From assembly GCF_023702635.1 (NCBI RefSeq), contig NZ_CP098455.1, forward strand, positions 434,001 to 498,000: a stretch of DNA of 64,000 nucleotides, read 5' to 3'. The stretch comes from Spongiibacter taiwanensis (GTDB lineage: Bacteria; Pseudomonadota; Gammaproteobacteria; Pseudomonadales; Spongiibacteraceae). The notes under the pieces were generated by a model. The model was given only the letters and a program-made list of their open reading frames with translations, ran no database searches and was not told the DNA's origin. Below are positions 51,723 through 62,069 of the stretch, in pieces. The position numbers and the translations under genes are program-made. How positions within the stretch are numbered: position 1 is the stretch's first letter; each line of letters begins with the position of its first letter.

Positions 51723-52814
51723 TCACCGCCGCAGCCCCATCAGCACCGCCTCATAGCGCGGCGCAAGGGCGCCCCAGTAAAACTGGGTCACAACAGGCGC
51801 CTTCAGCTCGCCCTGGGCTTTATCACTGGCGAAGCGGGCCAACGCTGCGGCGCAGGCGGCGGCCTCGGTTGCAGCGCTGTCGCCCTGATAGAGCGAGCTG
51901 CCGGGATAGAACTCGGGATAGCACAAGCGCTTGGGCAATAGCGGCACGCAACCTGCGGCCACCGCCTCAAGGACCGATAAACCCTGGAAGTCGTGCAGGG
52001 CCGTTGACAGGACAATATCGCAACGTGCCAGGAGCCGGCGATAATCGTCGACCTCCAGGTATCCCCAGCGCCCCAATCCAAGCGTCGCGCTCGAATCCAA
52101 CAGTGTGCGCAATTCAGCAAAGACCGGGGGTTGCCGTCGAAAGCGCTGACCGACCACGTGAAAGTCGGCGACAAGACCAAGCGCATCGCAGGCCCGCGCT
52201 ACCGCCAACAGACCCTCGGGGCCTTTGTCGTATTCCCAGCGATGATTCCAGATAACCTGCAATCGCCCACCGGGCCGTGGCAACGCAGGCTCCAGCGGAT
52301 CGATGCCAACCGGTAGTACCTCTGCCGCAGACAATCGCGCCAGCACCTGAGCGGTAGGGACAAAATCCGGCAGCCGGGACAACAGCGCCTTGCAACCTTC
52401 AATCATGGAATCGCGATTGTACTGGCTGTTAAACAACACCTTTTGCGCCGCCAACGCCGAGTACAAATTGACCATGGCAGGCTCCAGGCTCGCGTGCTGT
52501 CGCTCGGACGCAGGGTAAGCAAATTGATTTTCGTGGAAGTAGACCACTGCCGGGGTCATTGCGAGTTCGGGGCACAACCCCCGCAAGGTAGCGAGGTCAG
52601 TCATCGAGGTCGCTAGAATGGCATCATACCCAGCCCGCAGGGTATCGGCCTCCAACATACTCCAGGAGAGTCCATTGCCGCGAATCCGCCAGCTGAAGTG
52701 GCGCGGTGGCAGAGACAACACAGTCCAGTCGATACCAGCACAATGGCGCTGCAGTCCCTCTGCCCACTGCCGATGGCTTTCAGCGTGGTAGGCAGAGAGC
52801 AATAGAACCTTCAT
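51723..52814 (-). CDS. DUF3524 glycosyltransferase, putative tRNA-queuosine mannosyltransferase (QTMAN-like)
   Basis: 363-residue GT-B glycosyltransferase of the GTDC1/QTMAN type. The N-terminal domain carries FHENQFAYP (93-101), and between the two domains is WNHRWEYDK (189-197), both hallmarks of the family. The C-terminal nucleotide-sugar domain has FQGLSVLEAVAAGCVPLLP. Human QTMAN mannosylates queuosine in tRNA-Asp; bacterial members are less studied. The presence of queA and tgt in the same window makes a queuosine-modifying role plausible but not shown. Confidence 0.82.
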   Translation of the reverse strand: MKVLLLSAYHAESHRQWAEGLQRHCAGIDWTVLSLPPRHFSWRIRGNGLSWSMLEADTLRAGYDAILATSMTDLATLRGLCPELAMTPAVVYFHENQFAYPASERQHASLEPAMVNLYSALAAQKVLFNSQYNRDSMIEGCKALLSRLPDFVPTAQVLARLSAAEVLPVGIDPLEPALPRPGGRLQVIWNHRWEYDKGPEGLLAVARACDALGLVADFHVVGQRFRRQPPVFAELRTLLDSSATLGLGRWGYLEVDDYRRLLARCDIVLSTALHDFQGLSVLEAVAAGCVPLLPKRLCYPEFYPGSSLYQGDSAATEAAACAAALARFASDKAQGELKAPVVTQFYWGALAPRYEAVLMGLRR

Positions 52815-52866
52815 GCTAACCGGGCGCCAAACTAAGCCGCCGGACTAAACCGCAAAATTGACCGAC

Positions 52867-54159
52867 TCATGGCAGCGACGACAGCTGATAGAAGGCGGCT
52901 AAAATCCGGACCATTGCCGCACTATCGCGGCTCCCCGCCAACTCCCGGATGGAATGCATGGCAAAGGTCGGCACACCAATATCCAGAGTGCGAATGCCAA
53001 TACCGGACGCGGTAATGGGGCCAATCGTGCTGCCGCAAGCCATGTCAGCACGCACCACAAAACTTTGCACCGCCTCACCCAATTCGCTACACAGATTGCG
53101 GAAGATGCCGCTCGTCTCGCTGCTGGTGGCATAGCGCTGATTGACGTTAATTTTGATGACTGGGCCGCCATTGAGCCGCGGGCCATGATTGGCATCGTGT
53201 TTGTCACTGTAATTGGGGTGGATGCCGTGGGCATTGTCCGCCGAGATCATCATAGAATTGGCCACCGCCCGCTGCAGACTGACCTCGTCCCCGGCAATGC
53301 GTCGCAAAACCGACTCGAGCATCGGCCCCTGGGCGCCGATGGCAGACTGGCTGCCCACTTCCTCGTGATCATTACAGACCAGGATGCGATGCCCGTCCCC
53401 TTCGGCGTTGAGCAACCCTTGTAAGCCTAGATAGCAGGACAGCAAATTATCTAGCCGGGCGCTGGCGATAAAATCTTCCTGCCAACCGACCACGGCAGCG
53501 CCCTGGCAGTCATAAAAACTGAGCTCGTAATCCAGCACCTGTTCAACATCGCCAAGCCCCTGCTCCGCCAGTACCGATGCCAGCAACTGGCGAAAATCCA
53601 GCTTCTTCTCATCCTGAAACAACACCACCGGCATATCGGTTTGGGGGTTCACGGTGCGGTTGTTATTCGCCTCACGGTCCAGGTGAATGGCCAGGCTGGG
53701 AACCACCCCAACAGGCCGATTGAGATTTATCAGCGTCGATTTCACCGCGCCACCGCGCTGGCGGTAGTTCACCCGCCCCGCCAAACCCAGATCCCGGTCG
53801 AACCAGGGGTTCAGCAAGGCGCCGCCGTACACATCTACCGCCAATTGGTTAAAGCCGTGACGATGCAATTCGGGATTGGGTTTGACCCGCAGGCACGGGC
53901 TGTCGGTGTGGGCACCGACCATTCGCCAACCCGCTTCGGCAAGGTCATCGTGACCCAAGGTAAAAGCAATAATTGATGAGCCTTCACGCACCACAAAATA
54001 ACGGCCACCGGGCTGCAAGGTCCAGGCATCCCGCTCCTTCAACTCGACAAAGCCCGCCGCCAGCAGGGAAGCGCTCATGGTACTCACGGCGTGATAAGGT
54101 GTGGGGCTGGCGTCTAAAAAAGCCAGCAGATCGGCGTTATTAAAGGGTGTTTGGCTCAT
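52867..54159 (-). CDS. M18 family aminopeptidase
   Basis: 430-residue metalloaminopeptidase of the aspartyl-aminopeptidase (ApeB/DAP2) type. Metal and active-site regions: [44 protein letters not shown] and [10 protein letters not shown]. The ATG at 54159 gives the usual length; a start at 54195 would overlap the upstream dehydrogenase. Confidence 0.94.
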   Translation of the reverse strand: MSQTPFNNADLLAFLDASPTPYHAVSTMSASLLAAGFVELKERDAWTLQPGGRYFVVREGSSIIAFTLGHDDLAEAGWRMVGAHTDSPCLRVKPNPELHRHGFNQLAVDVYGGALLNPWFDRDLGLAGRVNYRQRGGAVKSTLINLNRPVGVVPSLAIHLDREANNNRTVNPQTDMPVVLFQDEKKLDFRQLLASVLAEQGLGDVEQVLDYELSFYDCQGAAVVGWQEDFIASARLDNLLSCYLGLQGLLNAEGDGHRILVCNDHEEVGSQSAIGAQGPMLESVLRRIAGDEVSLQRAVANSMMISADNAHGIHPNYSDKHDANHGPRLNGGPVIKINVNQRYATSSETSGIFRNLCSELGEAVQSFVVRADMACGSTIGPITASGIGIRTLDIGVPTFAMHSIRELAGSRDSAAMVRILAAFYQLSSLP

Positions 54160-54166
54160 AGCAACA

Positions 54167-55066
54167 TCACTTCTTTTCAGTAAAGGATTGACCACGCCCC
54201 TTGGCTGGGTCGAGGGCCAAAATCAGACTGGAGGTATCATATCGGCCGCCGCCCTGGGACTGAACCCGGCTATAAAATTGATCGACAAGGGCGGTCACCG
54301 GAAGGCTTAGCTGCTGTCGGCTCGCCTCCTCCAACACGTACTTTAAATCCTTGCGCATCCAATCCACCGCAAAACCAAAGTCGAACTGTCCGGCAAGCAT
54401 GGTGTTGGCGCGATTGTTCATCTGCCAAGACTGGGCGGCACCGGCAGAGATCACCTCCACTACGGCAGCCATATCCAGGCCCGCGCTCTCACCGAAGTGC
54501 AAGCCCTCAGACAGGCCTTGCAGCAGCCCCGCGATACAGATCTGGTTCACCATTTTTGCTAACTGGCCACTGCCGGCCGGCCCGAGCAAACGCACGCAGG
54601 CAGAATAACTTTCCAGTACCGGCAGCGCCCGATCGAAGTCTTGCTGCGCTCCGCCCACCATGGCGGTAAGGCGACCATTCTCAGCGCCAGCCTGGCCGCC
54701 GGAGACCGGTGCATCCAGAAATCCGACCTGACGTTGTTCACACAGGGTCGCCATTTCGCGGGCCAGGGCTGCCGAGGTGGTCGAGTGATCGATAATCAGG
54801 CCGCCCGGCGGTAGCTGGGCGAGCACACCGTGTTCACCGGCGACAACGGCGCGCACATCTTCATCAGCCCCAAGGCAGAGGGCGACGATCTCCGCTTCAG
54901 ACACGGCCTCAGCGACCGAATCGGCAACCTGACCGCCAAAACGCTGTTGCCAGGCTTGCGCGCGCTGGGGGCTGCGGTTGTATACCTTTACCGCAAAGCC
55001 CTTGGCGACAAGGTGGCCAGCCATTGGACCGCCCATCGTGCCAAGGCCCAAAAACGCAATCGTCAT
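54167..55066 (-). CDS. 3-hydroxyisobutyrate dehydrogenase family oxidoreductase
   Basis: 299 residues: Rossmann motif [13 protein letters not shown], the substrate-binding [14 protein letters not shown], and the catalytic Lys in GQLAKMVNQ. The beta-hydroxyacid dehydrogenase family includes glyoxylate/succinic-semialdehyde reductases and tartronate semialdehyde reductase. The substrate is not clear from sequence. It ends just before the M18 peptidase start, so they are likely co-transcribed. Confidence 0.9.
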   Translation of the reverse strand: MTIAFLGLGTMGGPMAGHLVAKGFAVKVYNRSPQRAQAWQQRFGGQVADSVAEAVSEAEIVALCLGADEDVRAVVAGEHGVLAQLPPGGLIIDHSTTSAALAREMATLCEQRQVGFLDAPVSGGQAGAENGRLTAMVGGAQQDFDRALPVLESYSACVRLLGPAGSGQLAKMVNQICIAGLLQGLSEGLHFGESAGLDMAAVVEVISAGAAQSWQMNNRANTMLAGQFDFGFAVDWMRKDLKYVLEEASRQQLSLPVTALVDQFYSRVQSQGGGRYDTSSLILALDPAKGRGQSFTEKK

Positions 55067-55103
55067 AACCCCTCCCCTTTACTGTGCCCGGTGAGCAACT
55101 CGC

Positions 55104-55904
55104 CTACTGAGAGATCACCGCAAAAATGATGAGCGCAAGAATGACCCGATAGATGGCAAAGGGCATCATGCCAATCCGCTCTACCCAGTTCATAAAGACG
55201 CGAATGCAAAGGTACGCAGTCACCCCCGACACCACCGCGCCAATCGCCAGTAAATCCCACGCGACGGCGAGATCACTTTCAATTAACTCCAGCATTTTAT
55301 AACTGCCCGCCGCCGCGATAATGGGCATGGACAACAGAAAGGAAAACCGGGCGGCATCGCCACGATTGAGGCCCACTAACAGGGCCGCGGTGATGGTAAT
55401 GCCTGAGCGTGACGTTCCGGGCACCAATGCCAAGGCTTGAGCGAACCCCACAAACAGCGCCAGCCCCAGGCCGATATCGACCAAATTTCGCCGATGACTG
55501 GAGTAGCGGTCCACCGCACCCAGCGCGATCCCCCACACCAGCGTGGTCGCCGCCAACACTTCACCACTGCGCAAATGGCTTTCGATGAAATCATTAAACA
55601 ACAAGCCCGCCAGCACCGCAGGCACCGTTGCCGCAATGACGTACCAGGCTAAGCGGGAGTCGGTGGAGTGCTCTCGCCGGCCAACACTGACCAGCCAGGC
55701 AGAGACCAAGTTGATCACGTCCCGCCGAAAGAACCACACCACGGCCACCAGGGAGCCCACGTGAACAGCCACATCGAAGGCCAGGCCCTGATCTTCCCAG
55801 CCAAGCAGCGTCTGCGGCAAGACCAGGTGCCCTGAGCTGGAGATGGGGAGAAACTCGGTCAGGCCCTGAATGGCCGCCAATATCACTGCTTTTACTGCAT
55901 CCAT
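55104..55904 (-). CDS. uppP: Undecaprenyl-diphosphatase UppP (BacA)
   Basis: Inner-membrane C55-PP phosphatase recycling the peptidoglycan lipid carrier. 266 residues with the catalytic FLPISSSGHLVLPQTLLG (Glu and SSSGH) and PGTSRSGITI motifs, and about eight TM helices. With the DUF368 protein at 1 kb it gives two parts of C55 lipid turnover. Confidence 0.96.
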   Translation of the reverse strand: MDAVKAVILAAIQGLTEFLPISSSGHLVLPQTLLGWEDQGLAFDVAVHVGSLVAVVWFFRRDVINLVSAWLVSVGRREHSTDSRLAWYVIAATVPAVLAGLLFNDFIESHLRSGEVLAATTLVWGIALGAVDRYSSHRRNLVDIGLGLALFVGFAQALALVPGTSRSGITITAALLVGLNRGDAARFSFLLSMPIIAAAGSYKMLELIESDLAVAWDLLAIGAVVSGVTAYLCIRVFMNWVERIGMMPFAIYRVILALIIFAVISQ

Positions 55905-56120
55905 TTTCGCAATTTCCTTAATGCTGGGAGCTAATTCCTGAAGAGGCCACCTCTGGCGTGGCCTGTTATCTCCTACTGCCGGGTATTCACAATGACTTGC
56001 TTAAGCAGGTGCCATCGACTGGCAATCACCAGGTATTGGCCAGCCGGCGCGCACCCAAGCCAGGTTGCGTGGCAGGCCAATGAACAACTTGTCTAAGCCT
56101 ATTGAACATCACTGCGCCAT
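55905..56120. other. Intergenic region with one hairpin
   Basis: 216 bases between uppP and tsaB. It contains AGGCCAC-CTCTGGC-GTGGCCT (55944-55964), a seven-base stem without a T-run. I see no reading frame with family features and no clear promoter. Confidence 0.5.
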
Positions 56121-56807
56121 CTAGGACTTCTGCCAGGCCACGCTATCACGCAAATACGTCGGCTGAGCCAATTCAGCGGCCAATAACGCTCCGCGCTCCC
56201 AGCGTTCCAGGGCAAAGGGCAAGGCCGCGCTCGCGTGGGGCAAAACCGATTGCAGCACCGTTGCATCAGGGAAGGCGCCGTTAAACTCGCTGGCATATTG
56301 CCAGCCGTCACCAATACCGCAGAGCTGCCGCCCCTGATATTCACCGAGTTGTACACCATCGGGCGAGTTCAGGGCATCTTCCAAACGGCGCTCTGCAATG
56401 CCATTTCTCACCTCAAAGGCGGCCCAATAGACTTCGGACATACGGGCATCCAACACCGGCACAATAATCGCGCCCTCAGACACCGGCGTTGACGTGATGG
56501 CGTACTGGGCCATCACCTGTAACGTGGACACTGGTATAACCGGAATATCAGCAGCAAAGGCGAGCCCTTGCACCATGGCGCAGGCAACCCGCAGACCGGT
56601 GAAAGACCCGGGCCCCGCGGTAAACGCAATTGCATCAATATCGGCCAGTTTCAAATCTCGGCTGGCCAGATGCTCGTCTACCATTGGCAGCAGGAACTGG
56701 GTGTGGGATTTGGGTAATAAGCGAAAGTCCTCGCTGACCCGGCCTGCCTGATACAGTGCAACGGAACAGGCATCGGTAGCAGCATCAATCGCTAACAGCG
56801 TGGGCAT
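56121..56807 (-). CDS. tsaB: tRNA threonylcarbamoyladenosine biosynthesis protein TsaB
   Basis: Partner of TsaD in making t6A37. 228 residues starting MPTLLAIDAATDACSVAL, with GPGSFTGLRVACAMVQGLA. The ATG at 56807 gives the canonical start; the frame is open for another 39 codons but has no family similarity. It is divergent from mobA. Confidence 0.94.
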   Translation of the reverse strand: MPTLLAIDAATDACSVALYQAGRVSEDFRLLPKSHTQFLLPMVDEHLASRDLKLADIDAIAFTAGPGSFTGLRVACAMVQGLAFAADIPVIPVSTLQVMAQYAITSTPVSEGAIIVPVLDARMSEVYWAAFEVRNGIAERRLEDALNSPDGVQLGEYQGRQLCGIGDGWQYASEFNGAFPDATVLQSVLPHASAALPFALERWERGALLAAELAQPTYLRDSVAWQKS

Positions 56808-56878
56808 ACAGAATTCGCAACTTGAGGTCTGGGGTGGGCATTCGTGTGGCTGAATCATATCATAGGCGCAAAGCCCTG

Positions 56879-57508
56879 ATGAAACAGACCATGACCCCGG
56901 ATAGCTCCCACTCCCCACGCCCAAACTACAGCTTGCTCATCTTGGCCGGCGGCGAAGGTCGCCGGATGGGCGGCTGTGATAAAGGTCTGGCTCTGTGGCA
57001 GGACCGACCGCTTGTCGAACATCTGATTGCCAACATGACCAGCGGATACGCCGAGCGCTTGATTAGCTGCAATCGCAACCTGAACCGTTACGCCGAATAC
57101 GGCATTGCCTTCAGTGACAATCGGACGGGGTTTCAGGGCCCGTTAGCCGGTATAGAAGCTGGCTTGCAGCGGGCCACCCAGGGCCACGTTTTAGTTGTGC
57201 CTTGCGACTGCCCCGCCCCACCCCCAACCTTGTTTCAGCGGCTTTACCAGGCAATGGCTGCCAGCGGCAATCAGATTTGCTTTGCTCGTCAAGGCGACCG
57301 GAACCAATATCTGTTTGCGCTGCTTCAACGCGAGTGTCTGCAATCACTGCAAAACTATCTCGCCACGGGGCAACGCAGTGTGCGCCATTGGTATGGCGAG
57401 CAAGGCGCACTTGCTGTCGACTTTAACGATTCGCCGGACGGTTTTGCCAACTACAACTTGCCAGACGCGCTAACCCCAGACGTCTTGACCAAAGCAGAGA
57501 ACAAATAA
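56879..57508 (+). CDS. mobA: Molybdenum cofactor guanylyltransferase
   Basis: Attaches GMP to molybdopterin to form the bis-MGD cofactor, so the organism has DMSO-reductase-type molybdoenzymes. The nucleotidyltransferase motif LAGGEGRRMGGCDKGL is near residue 25, and VVPCDCPAPPPTLF holds the metal-binding Asp. The ATG at 56879 (or 56891) is preferred; an ATG at 56822 overlaps tsaB. About 209 residues. Followed by a good terminator. Confidence 0.92.
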   Translation: MKQTMTPDSSHSPRPNYSLLILAGGEGRRMGGCDKGLALWQDRPLVEHLIANMTSGYAERLISCNRNLNRYAEYGIAFSDNRTGFQGPLAGIEAGLQRATQGHVLVVPCDCPAPPPTLFQRLYQAMAASGNQICFARQGDRNQYLFALLQRECLQSLQNYLATGQRSVRHWYGEQGALAVDFNDSPDGFANYNLPDALTPDVLTKAENK

Positions 57509-57533
57509 AAACGGGAGCGAAGCTCCCGTTTTC
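57507..57533. terminator. Bidirectional terminator between mobA and the H1-like gene
   Basis: Stem ACGGGAGC-GAA-GCTCCCGT, extended by A/T pairs, overlaps the last bases of mobA. On plus it is followed by TTTTC and on minus by TTTTTATTTG, so it can serve both converging genes. Confidence 0.92.
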
Positions 57534-57556
57534 ATGACACCGTTAAACCCGTTTGA

Positions 57557-58474
57557 TCAAGATTCAGTGCTGCTCGCTGGCGGCGTGGCCGCTACCGGCG
57601 CGGCAACCGCTTTCTTGCGAGGCGCCCGCTTCGTGGCAGCTTTCTTAGCGACCGCTTTCTTGCTTGCTACTTTTTTTGCCGGTGCCTTTCTTGCTGGTGC
57701 TTTTTTCTTGGCGACCTTAGCGACTGTTTTTTTCGCAGCTACCTTTCTAGTGGCTACCTTCTTGGCCGCTACTTTCTTCTTGGCAACGGCTTTTTTTGCC
57801 GCTGATTTTTTCGTCGGCGCTGCGGTCACTTTGGCTGTGGCCTTTTTCACGGCCGCTTTACGCTTCGCTTTTGGCTCGCCCTCTATTTTCTTGGACAACT
57901 GCTTGACCGCTTGCTTGTGCTTGCTGACCAACTTGCGCTCGATCACGGCCAACTTGGCTTTGTTTTCCGCGGTGCGCTTCTTCATGAAACGCTGCTCAAA
58001 CTGCTTAAGCGCCTTGCTCAAGTCTGCCTCAGCCTTGCTGGCCAGCGCTTTGGCACGCTCCTGCATTTTTTGCTTAACCGCTTCCTCGGACGCCTTCAAT
58101 TTAGCGGCCGCTTTCGCTTTGCTCAAAGCGGCTTTGTTGGCAGCAAGTTTCGCTCTGGTCGCCTTGAGTTTTGCGTTCACTTTTTCGGCGGCTTTTGCGG
58201 CCCGCTTGGCGGCATTTTTATCCGCAGCCTTAGCACTTTTCTTCGCCGCGGATTGCGCAGCCGCGAGTTTAGATTTTGCGTCAGCGAGGGCTTTTCTCTC
58301 GGCAGCGAGCATTGCCTCGACTTTTTTCAGACCCTCTTCGGCTTTCTTAACAAGAGGGCTACCAACAACGGCACTCTGCCGCTTTGCAGCAGTTTTTTTC
58401 GCAGCTACTTTGCGTGTGCTTTTAGGAGCTGACTTTTTTGTTGCAGCTTTGGTTTTCTTTTTTGCGGCAGGCAT
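57557..58474 (-). CDS. Histone H1-like/AlgP-type Lys-Ala-rich protein
   Basis: 305 residues dominated by Lys and Ala. The N-terminal basic stretch is followed by a predicted coiled-coil middle (about 40-200) that holds the acidic and Gln residues. The C-terminal KAAxKKxA repeats resemble eukaryotic H1 tails and Pseudomonas AlgP. Such proteins bind DNA non-specifically; AlgP affects alginate gene expression. The repeat-rich 3' end is prone to length change between strains. It is convergent with mobA. Confidence 0.85.
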   Translation of the reverse strand: MPAAKKKTKAATKKSAPKSTRKVAAKKTAAKRQSAVVGSPLVKKAEEGLKKVEAMLAAERKALADAKSKLAAAQSAAKKSAKAADKNAAKRAAKAAEKVNAKLKATRAKLAANKAALSKAKAAAKLKASEEAVKQKMQERAKALASKAEADLSKALKQFEQRFMKKRTAENKAKLAVIERKLVSKHKQAVKQLSKKIEGEPKAKRKAAVKKATAKVTAAPTKKSAAKKAVAKKKVAAKKVATRKVAAKKTVAKVAKKKAPARKAPAKKVASKKAVAKKAATKRAPRKKAVAAPVAATPPASSTES

Positions 58475-58598
58475 GTTTTTCTCCTAAGCATTCGGCCTCG
58501 CGACTATGTGATGGTAAAAATAGCACACAAAATAGCCAGCGCAAAACAATGTGCATTTTCTATTTCACAATTTACGTTTTTACCAACACATTTACCGA

Positions 58599-59585
58599 TT
58601 AAGACAACTTTTCTTGTAGAAAAACGCGGCATAACTCCAGCATCAATGTCTGCTGACCAGCGCCACTGTTCAAACAAGGGATATAGCTAAAACGCTCACC
58701 GCCGTGGTGACGAAAGAGTTCATTGGCCTCACCATCTATCTCTTCAAGCGTCTCCAGGCACTCGGCAGCAAATGCGGGGCATATCACATCCAGATGCTTA
58801 ACACCGCTTTGAGCAAGGCCGATCACCGTTTTATCTGTATAAGGCTGCAACCATTCCGCTTTTCCCAAACGAGATTGAAAGCTTAACTGCCACTCGTTGT
58901 CCGACAGCCCCAGCGCATCAACCAGCAGTGCTGTCGTCCTCTCACAGTGAGCCAGATAGGGGTCGCCAAGGTCGACATTACGTCTGGGGATGCCATGAAA
59001 TGAAATCAGTAATTTTTCGCCCCGGCCGTTACTTTTCCAATGATCCCGAACGCTGTCGGCAAGCGCATTAATATACTGCGGGTGATCATGATAATCGCGC
59101 ACCCAGCTCCAAGCCGGGATATCGCGGCATTTAGCAAAATAGCGATTGATCTGATCATGCACCGCCGCTGTGGTGGTAGCCGAATACTGGGGATACAAAG
59201 GAACAAACAGAAACCGATCGCAGCCTTTTTCGCGGAGCGTTGCGATTTGCTCAGCGATACCGGGTTCACCGTAAGTCATCGCCAATGCCGTCTCAATTTC
59301 CTGATCGGGGTATTGTTGTTGCAGCTTTTCAGCTATCTGCTTGACCAGGCTCTCGCTAAAGAATCGCAGCGGCGAAATGTTATCCATCCATATCTGCCGA
59401 TAGGCGCCAGCAACTTTAGGCGACCTGAAGGGTAAAATGATTAAATTAAGAATCAGCCACCATAGTACCCGGGGCACCTCTACCACCCGTCGGTCCCATA
59501 GAAATTCCTTCAGGAAGCGCCGCACATGTTTGCTATCGGGGGCCGCTGGCGTTCCCAAATTAATGAACACAATTGCTGATTTCAC
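58599..59585 (-). CDS. hemH: Ferrochelatase
   Basis: Inserts Fe2+ into protoporphyrin IX, the last step of heme synthesis. 328 residues with FINLGTPAAPDSKHVRRFL, the catalytic His in LLISFHGIPRR, and CPAFAAECLETLEEI. The GTG at 59585 has an AGGAG site at six bases; a TTG three bases upstream is less well placed. It follows adk after a terminator. Confidence 0.96.
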   Translation of the reverse strand: MKSAIVFINLGTPAAPDSKHVRRFLKEFLWDRRVVEVPRVLWWLILNLIILPFRSPKVAGAYRQIWMDNISPLRFFSESLVKQIAEKLQQQYPDQEIETALAMTYGEPGIAEQIATLREKGCDRFLFVPLYPQYSATTTAAVHDQINRYFAKCRDIPAWSWVRDYHDHPQYINALADSVRDHWKSNGRGEKLLISFHGIPRRNVDLGDPYLAHCERTTALLVDALGLSDNEWQLSFQSRLGKAEWLQPYTDKTVIGLAQSGVKHLDVICPAFAAECLETLEEIDGEANELFRHHGGERFSYIPCLNSGAGQQTLMLELCRVFLQEKLS

Positions 59586-59716
59586 CAAACTCTCCTAGGC
59601 AGATTGACTCGACGGGGCACGCGGCGACGAACTTTTTTCGCGCCGACTGCTTGCTGCGATATACGCAGAATCTGTCAAAACAAGATGACCTGCTGGCCCT
59701 GAACTCAAATTTTAGA

Positions 59717-59746
59717 CAAAAAAAAGGCACCGCGAGAGGTGCCTTC
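59717..59746 (-). terminator. Rho-independent terminator of adk
   Basis: Stem GGCACC-GCGAGA-GGTGCC; the minus strand continues with about nine T. It starts some 20 bases after the adk stop. Confidence 0.93.
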
Positions 59747-59765
59747 ATTAGCCTGTTTGCAGTGC

Positions 59766-60860
<1,095 letters not shown>

Positions 60861-61196
60861 ATGAATGTACGAGATTTGTTATCGCTGTGGGAACAGACTG
60901 CAAGTGGCGACTTAACAGCAGATGCCTTTGCCGTCAGGCTCCCGATCAAAGACGCTGCCCGCCTGAAAGCACTCCAGGAACTCTACCCCCGTCGCAGCAT
61001 AGAGGAGCTGATCACTGATCTGCTAAGCGCCTCGCTGGACGAGCTCGAAGGGGTTATGCCTTATATCCGGGGTTCCAAGGTGGTTGCGACTGACGAGCTG
61101 GGCGACCCCATGTACGAAGATATCGGTCCAACCCCCCGCTACCTGACGCTGACAGAAAAGCACCTGAGCAGCTACAAGAAGCACCAGGACCATTAG
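60861..61196 (+). CDS. Small conserved protein, Pseudomonas-type hypothetical
   Basis: 111 residues beginning MNVRDLLSLWEQTASG. The core resembles a small pseudomonad family sometimes annotated as a pilin-assembly or pili-tip component: VRLPIKDAARLKALQELYP, LDELEGVMPYI and DPMYEDIGPTPRY. That annotation is not well supported, and the function should be treated as unknown. The ATG at 60861 has an AGGA site eight bases upstream; an upstream TTG at 60840 is unlikely. It is convergent with mazG. Confidence 0.85.
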   Translation: MNVRDLLSLWEQTASGDLTADAFAVRLPIKDAARLKALQELYPRRSIEELITDLLSASLDELEGVMPYIRGSKVVATDELGDPMYEDIGPTPRYLTLTEKHLSSYKKHQDH

Positions 61197-61256
61197 CCGC
61201 GCCCATTTAGCGCGTCTCACACCCGGCGACTGACGGGCGAGTACAGACTTACGGCC

Positions 61257-62069
61257 TCACAGGCCCTGGGCCTTTGCTTCATTCCAAAACAGCTCAAGTT
61301 GGGCGGTAGCACCCTCAGTGCCGGTGTTGACACCCTCTTCCTGACAGCGGGCTTCTACATGGCGAAATCGGCGCTCAAACTTCTTGCCTGCCGCCCGGGT
61401 CACCGCTTCAGGGTCCAGGCCAAGGTGGCGACTAATATTCACCGCCGAGAAGATCACGTCACCTAGTTCATCGGCAATCGCGTCTCTGTCGCCGCTCGCC
61501 ATTGCCTCAGTCAACTCTGTAATTTCTTCTTTGAACCCGGCCATCACCGCATCAACGTCGGGCCAGTCGAAACCCAAATTGCGGGCCCGCTTCTGCAATT
61601 TCGCCGCCCGACTCAGCGCGGGCAACGCCAGCGGTACATCATCGAGCACACTATTCTGCGACTTTCCCTGCCGTTCTTGCTGCTTTATCTCCTCCCAGCG
61701 AAGCTTGATTTGTGCCTCCTCGGGCGGCGCCTCACCGCGCACTGAGTCGAGCGTTCCGTCGGGAAACACGTGCGGGTGCCGGCGCAACAGCTTGGCAGTA
61801 ATATCGTTCACTACATCGGCAAACCCAAACAGTCCCCGCTCGCGGGCCAGCTGGCTGTAGAACACCACCTGAAACAGTACATCGCCCAGTTCCTGCCGGA
61901 TCTGGGCACTGTCGTCGGCCTCAATGGCATCGGCCAGTTCGTAAACTTCTTCCAGGGTGTGGGGAACAATGCTGGCAAAATTCTGCTTGAGGTCCCAAGG
62001 GCAGCCGGTATCGGGATCGCGCAGGCGGGCCATCAGCGTCAGCAGATCTTCCAAGGTGTAACGTGCCAT
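61257..62069 (-). CDS. mazG: Nucleoside triphosphate pyrophosphohydrolase MazG
   Basis: Hydrolyses NTPs and dNTPs to monophosphates. 270 residues with two MazG domains, each with EExxE-type metal sites (ELADAIEADDSAQIRQELGDVLFQ and EEITELTEAMASGDRDAIADELGDVIFS). The ATG at 62069 overlaps the relA stop by one base (TGATG), with GAGGG just upstream, so the two are translationally coupled. Links (p)ppGpp synthesis with nucleotide clean-up, as in E. coli. Confidence 0.96.
   Translation of the reverse strand: MARYTLEDLLTLMARLRDPDTGCPWDLKQNFASIVPHTLEEVYELADAIEADDSAQIRQELGDVLFQVVFYSQLARERGLFGFADVVNDITAKLLRRHPHVFPDGTLDSVRGEAPPEEAQIKLRWEEIKQQERQGKSQNSVLDDVPLALPALSRAAKLQKRARNLGFDWPDVDAVMAGFKEEITELTEAMASGDRDAIADELGDVIFSAVNISRHLGLDPEAVTRAAGKKFERRFRHVEARCQEEGVNTGTEGATAQLELFWNEAKAQGL

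Noticed and set aside
57534-58487. A hydrophobic 317-codon plus-strand frame (Phe/Leu/Ala-rich)
   Set aside because: It is the complement of the Lys/Ala-rich H1-like gene; the base bias creates an apparent membrane protein.
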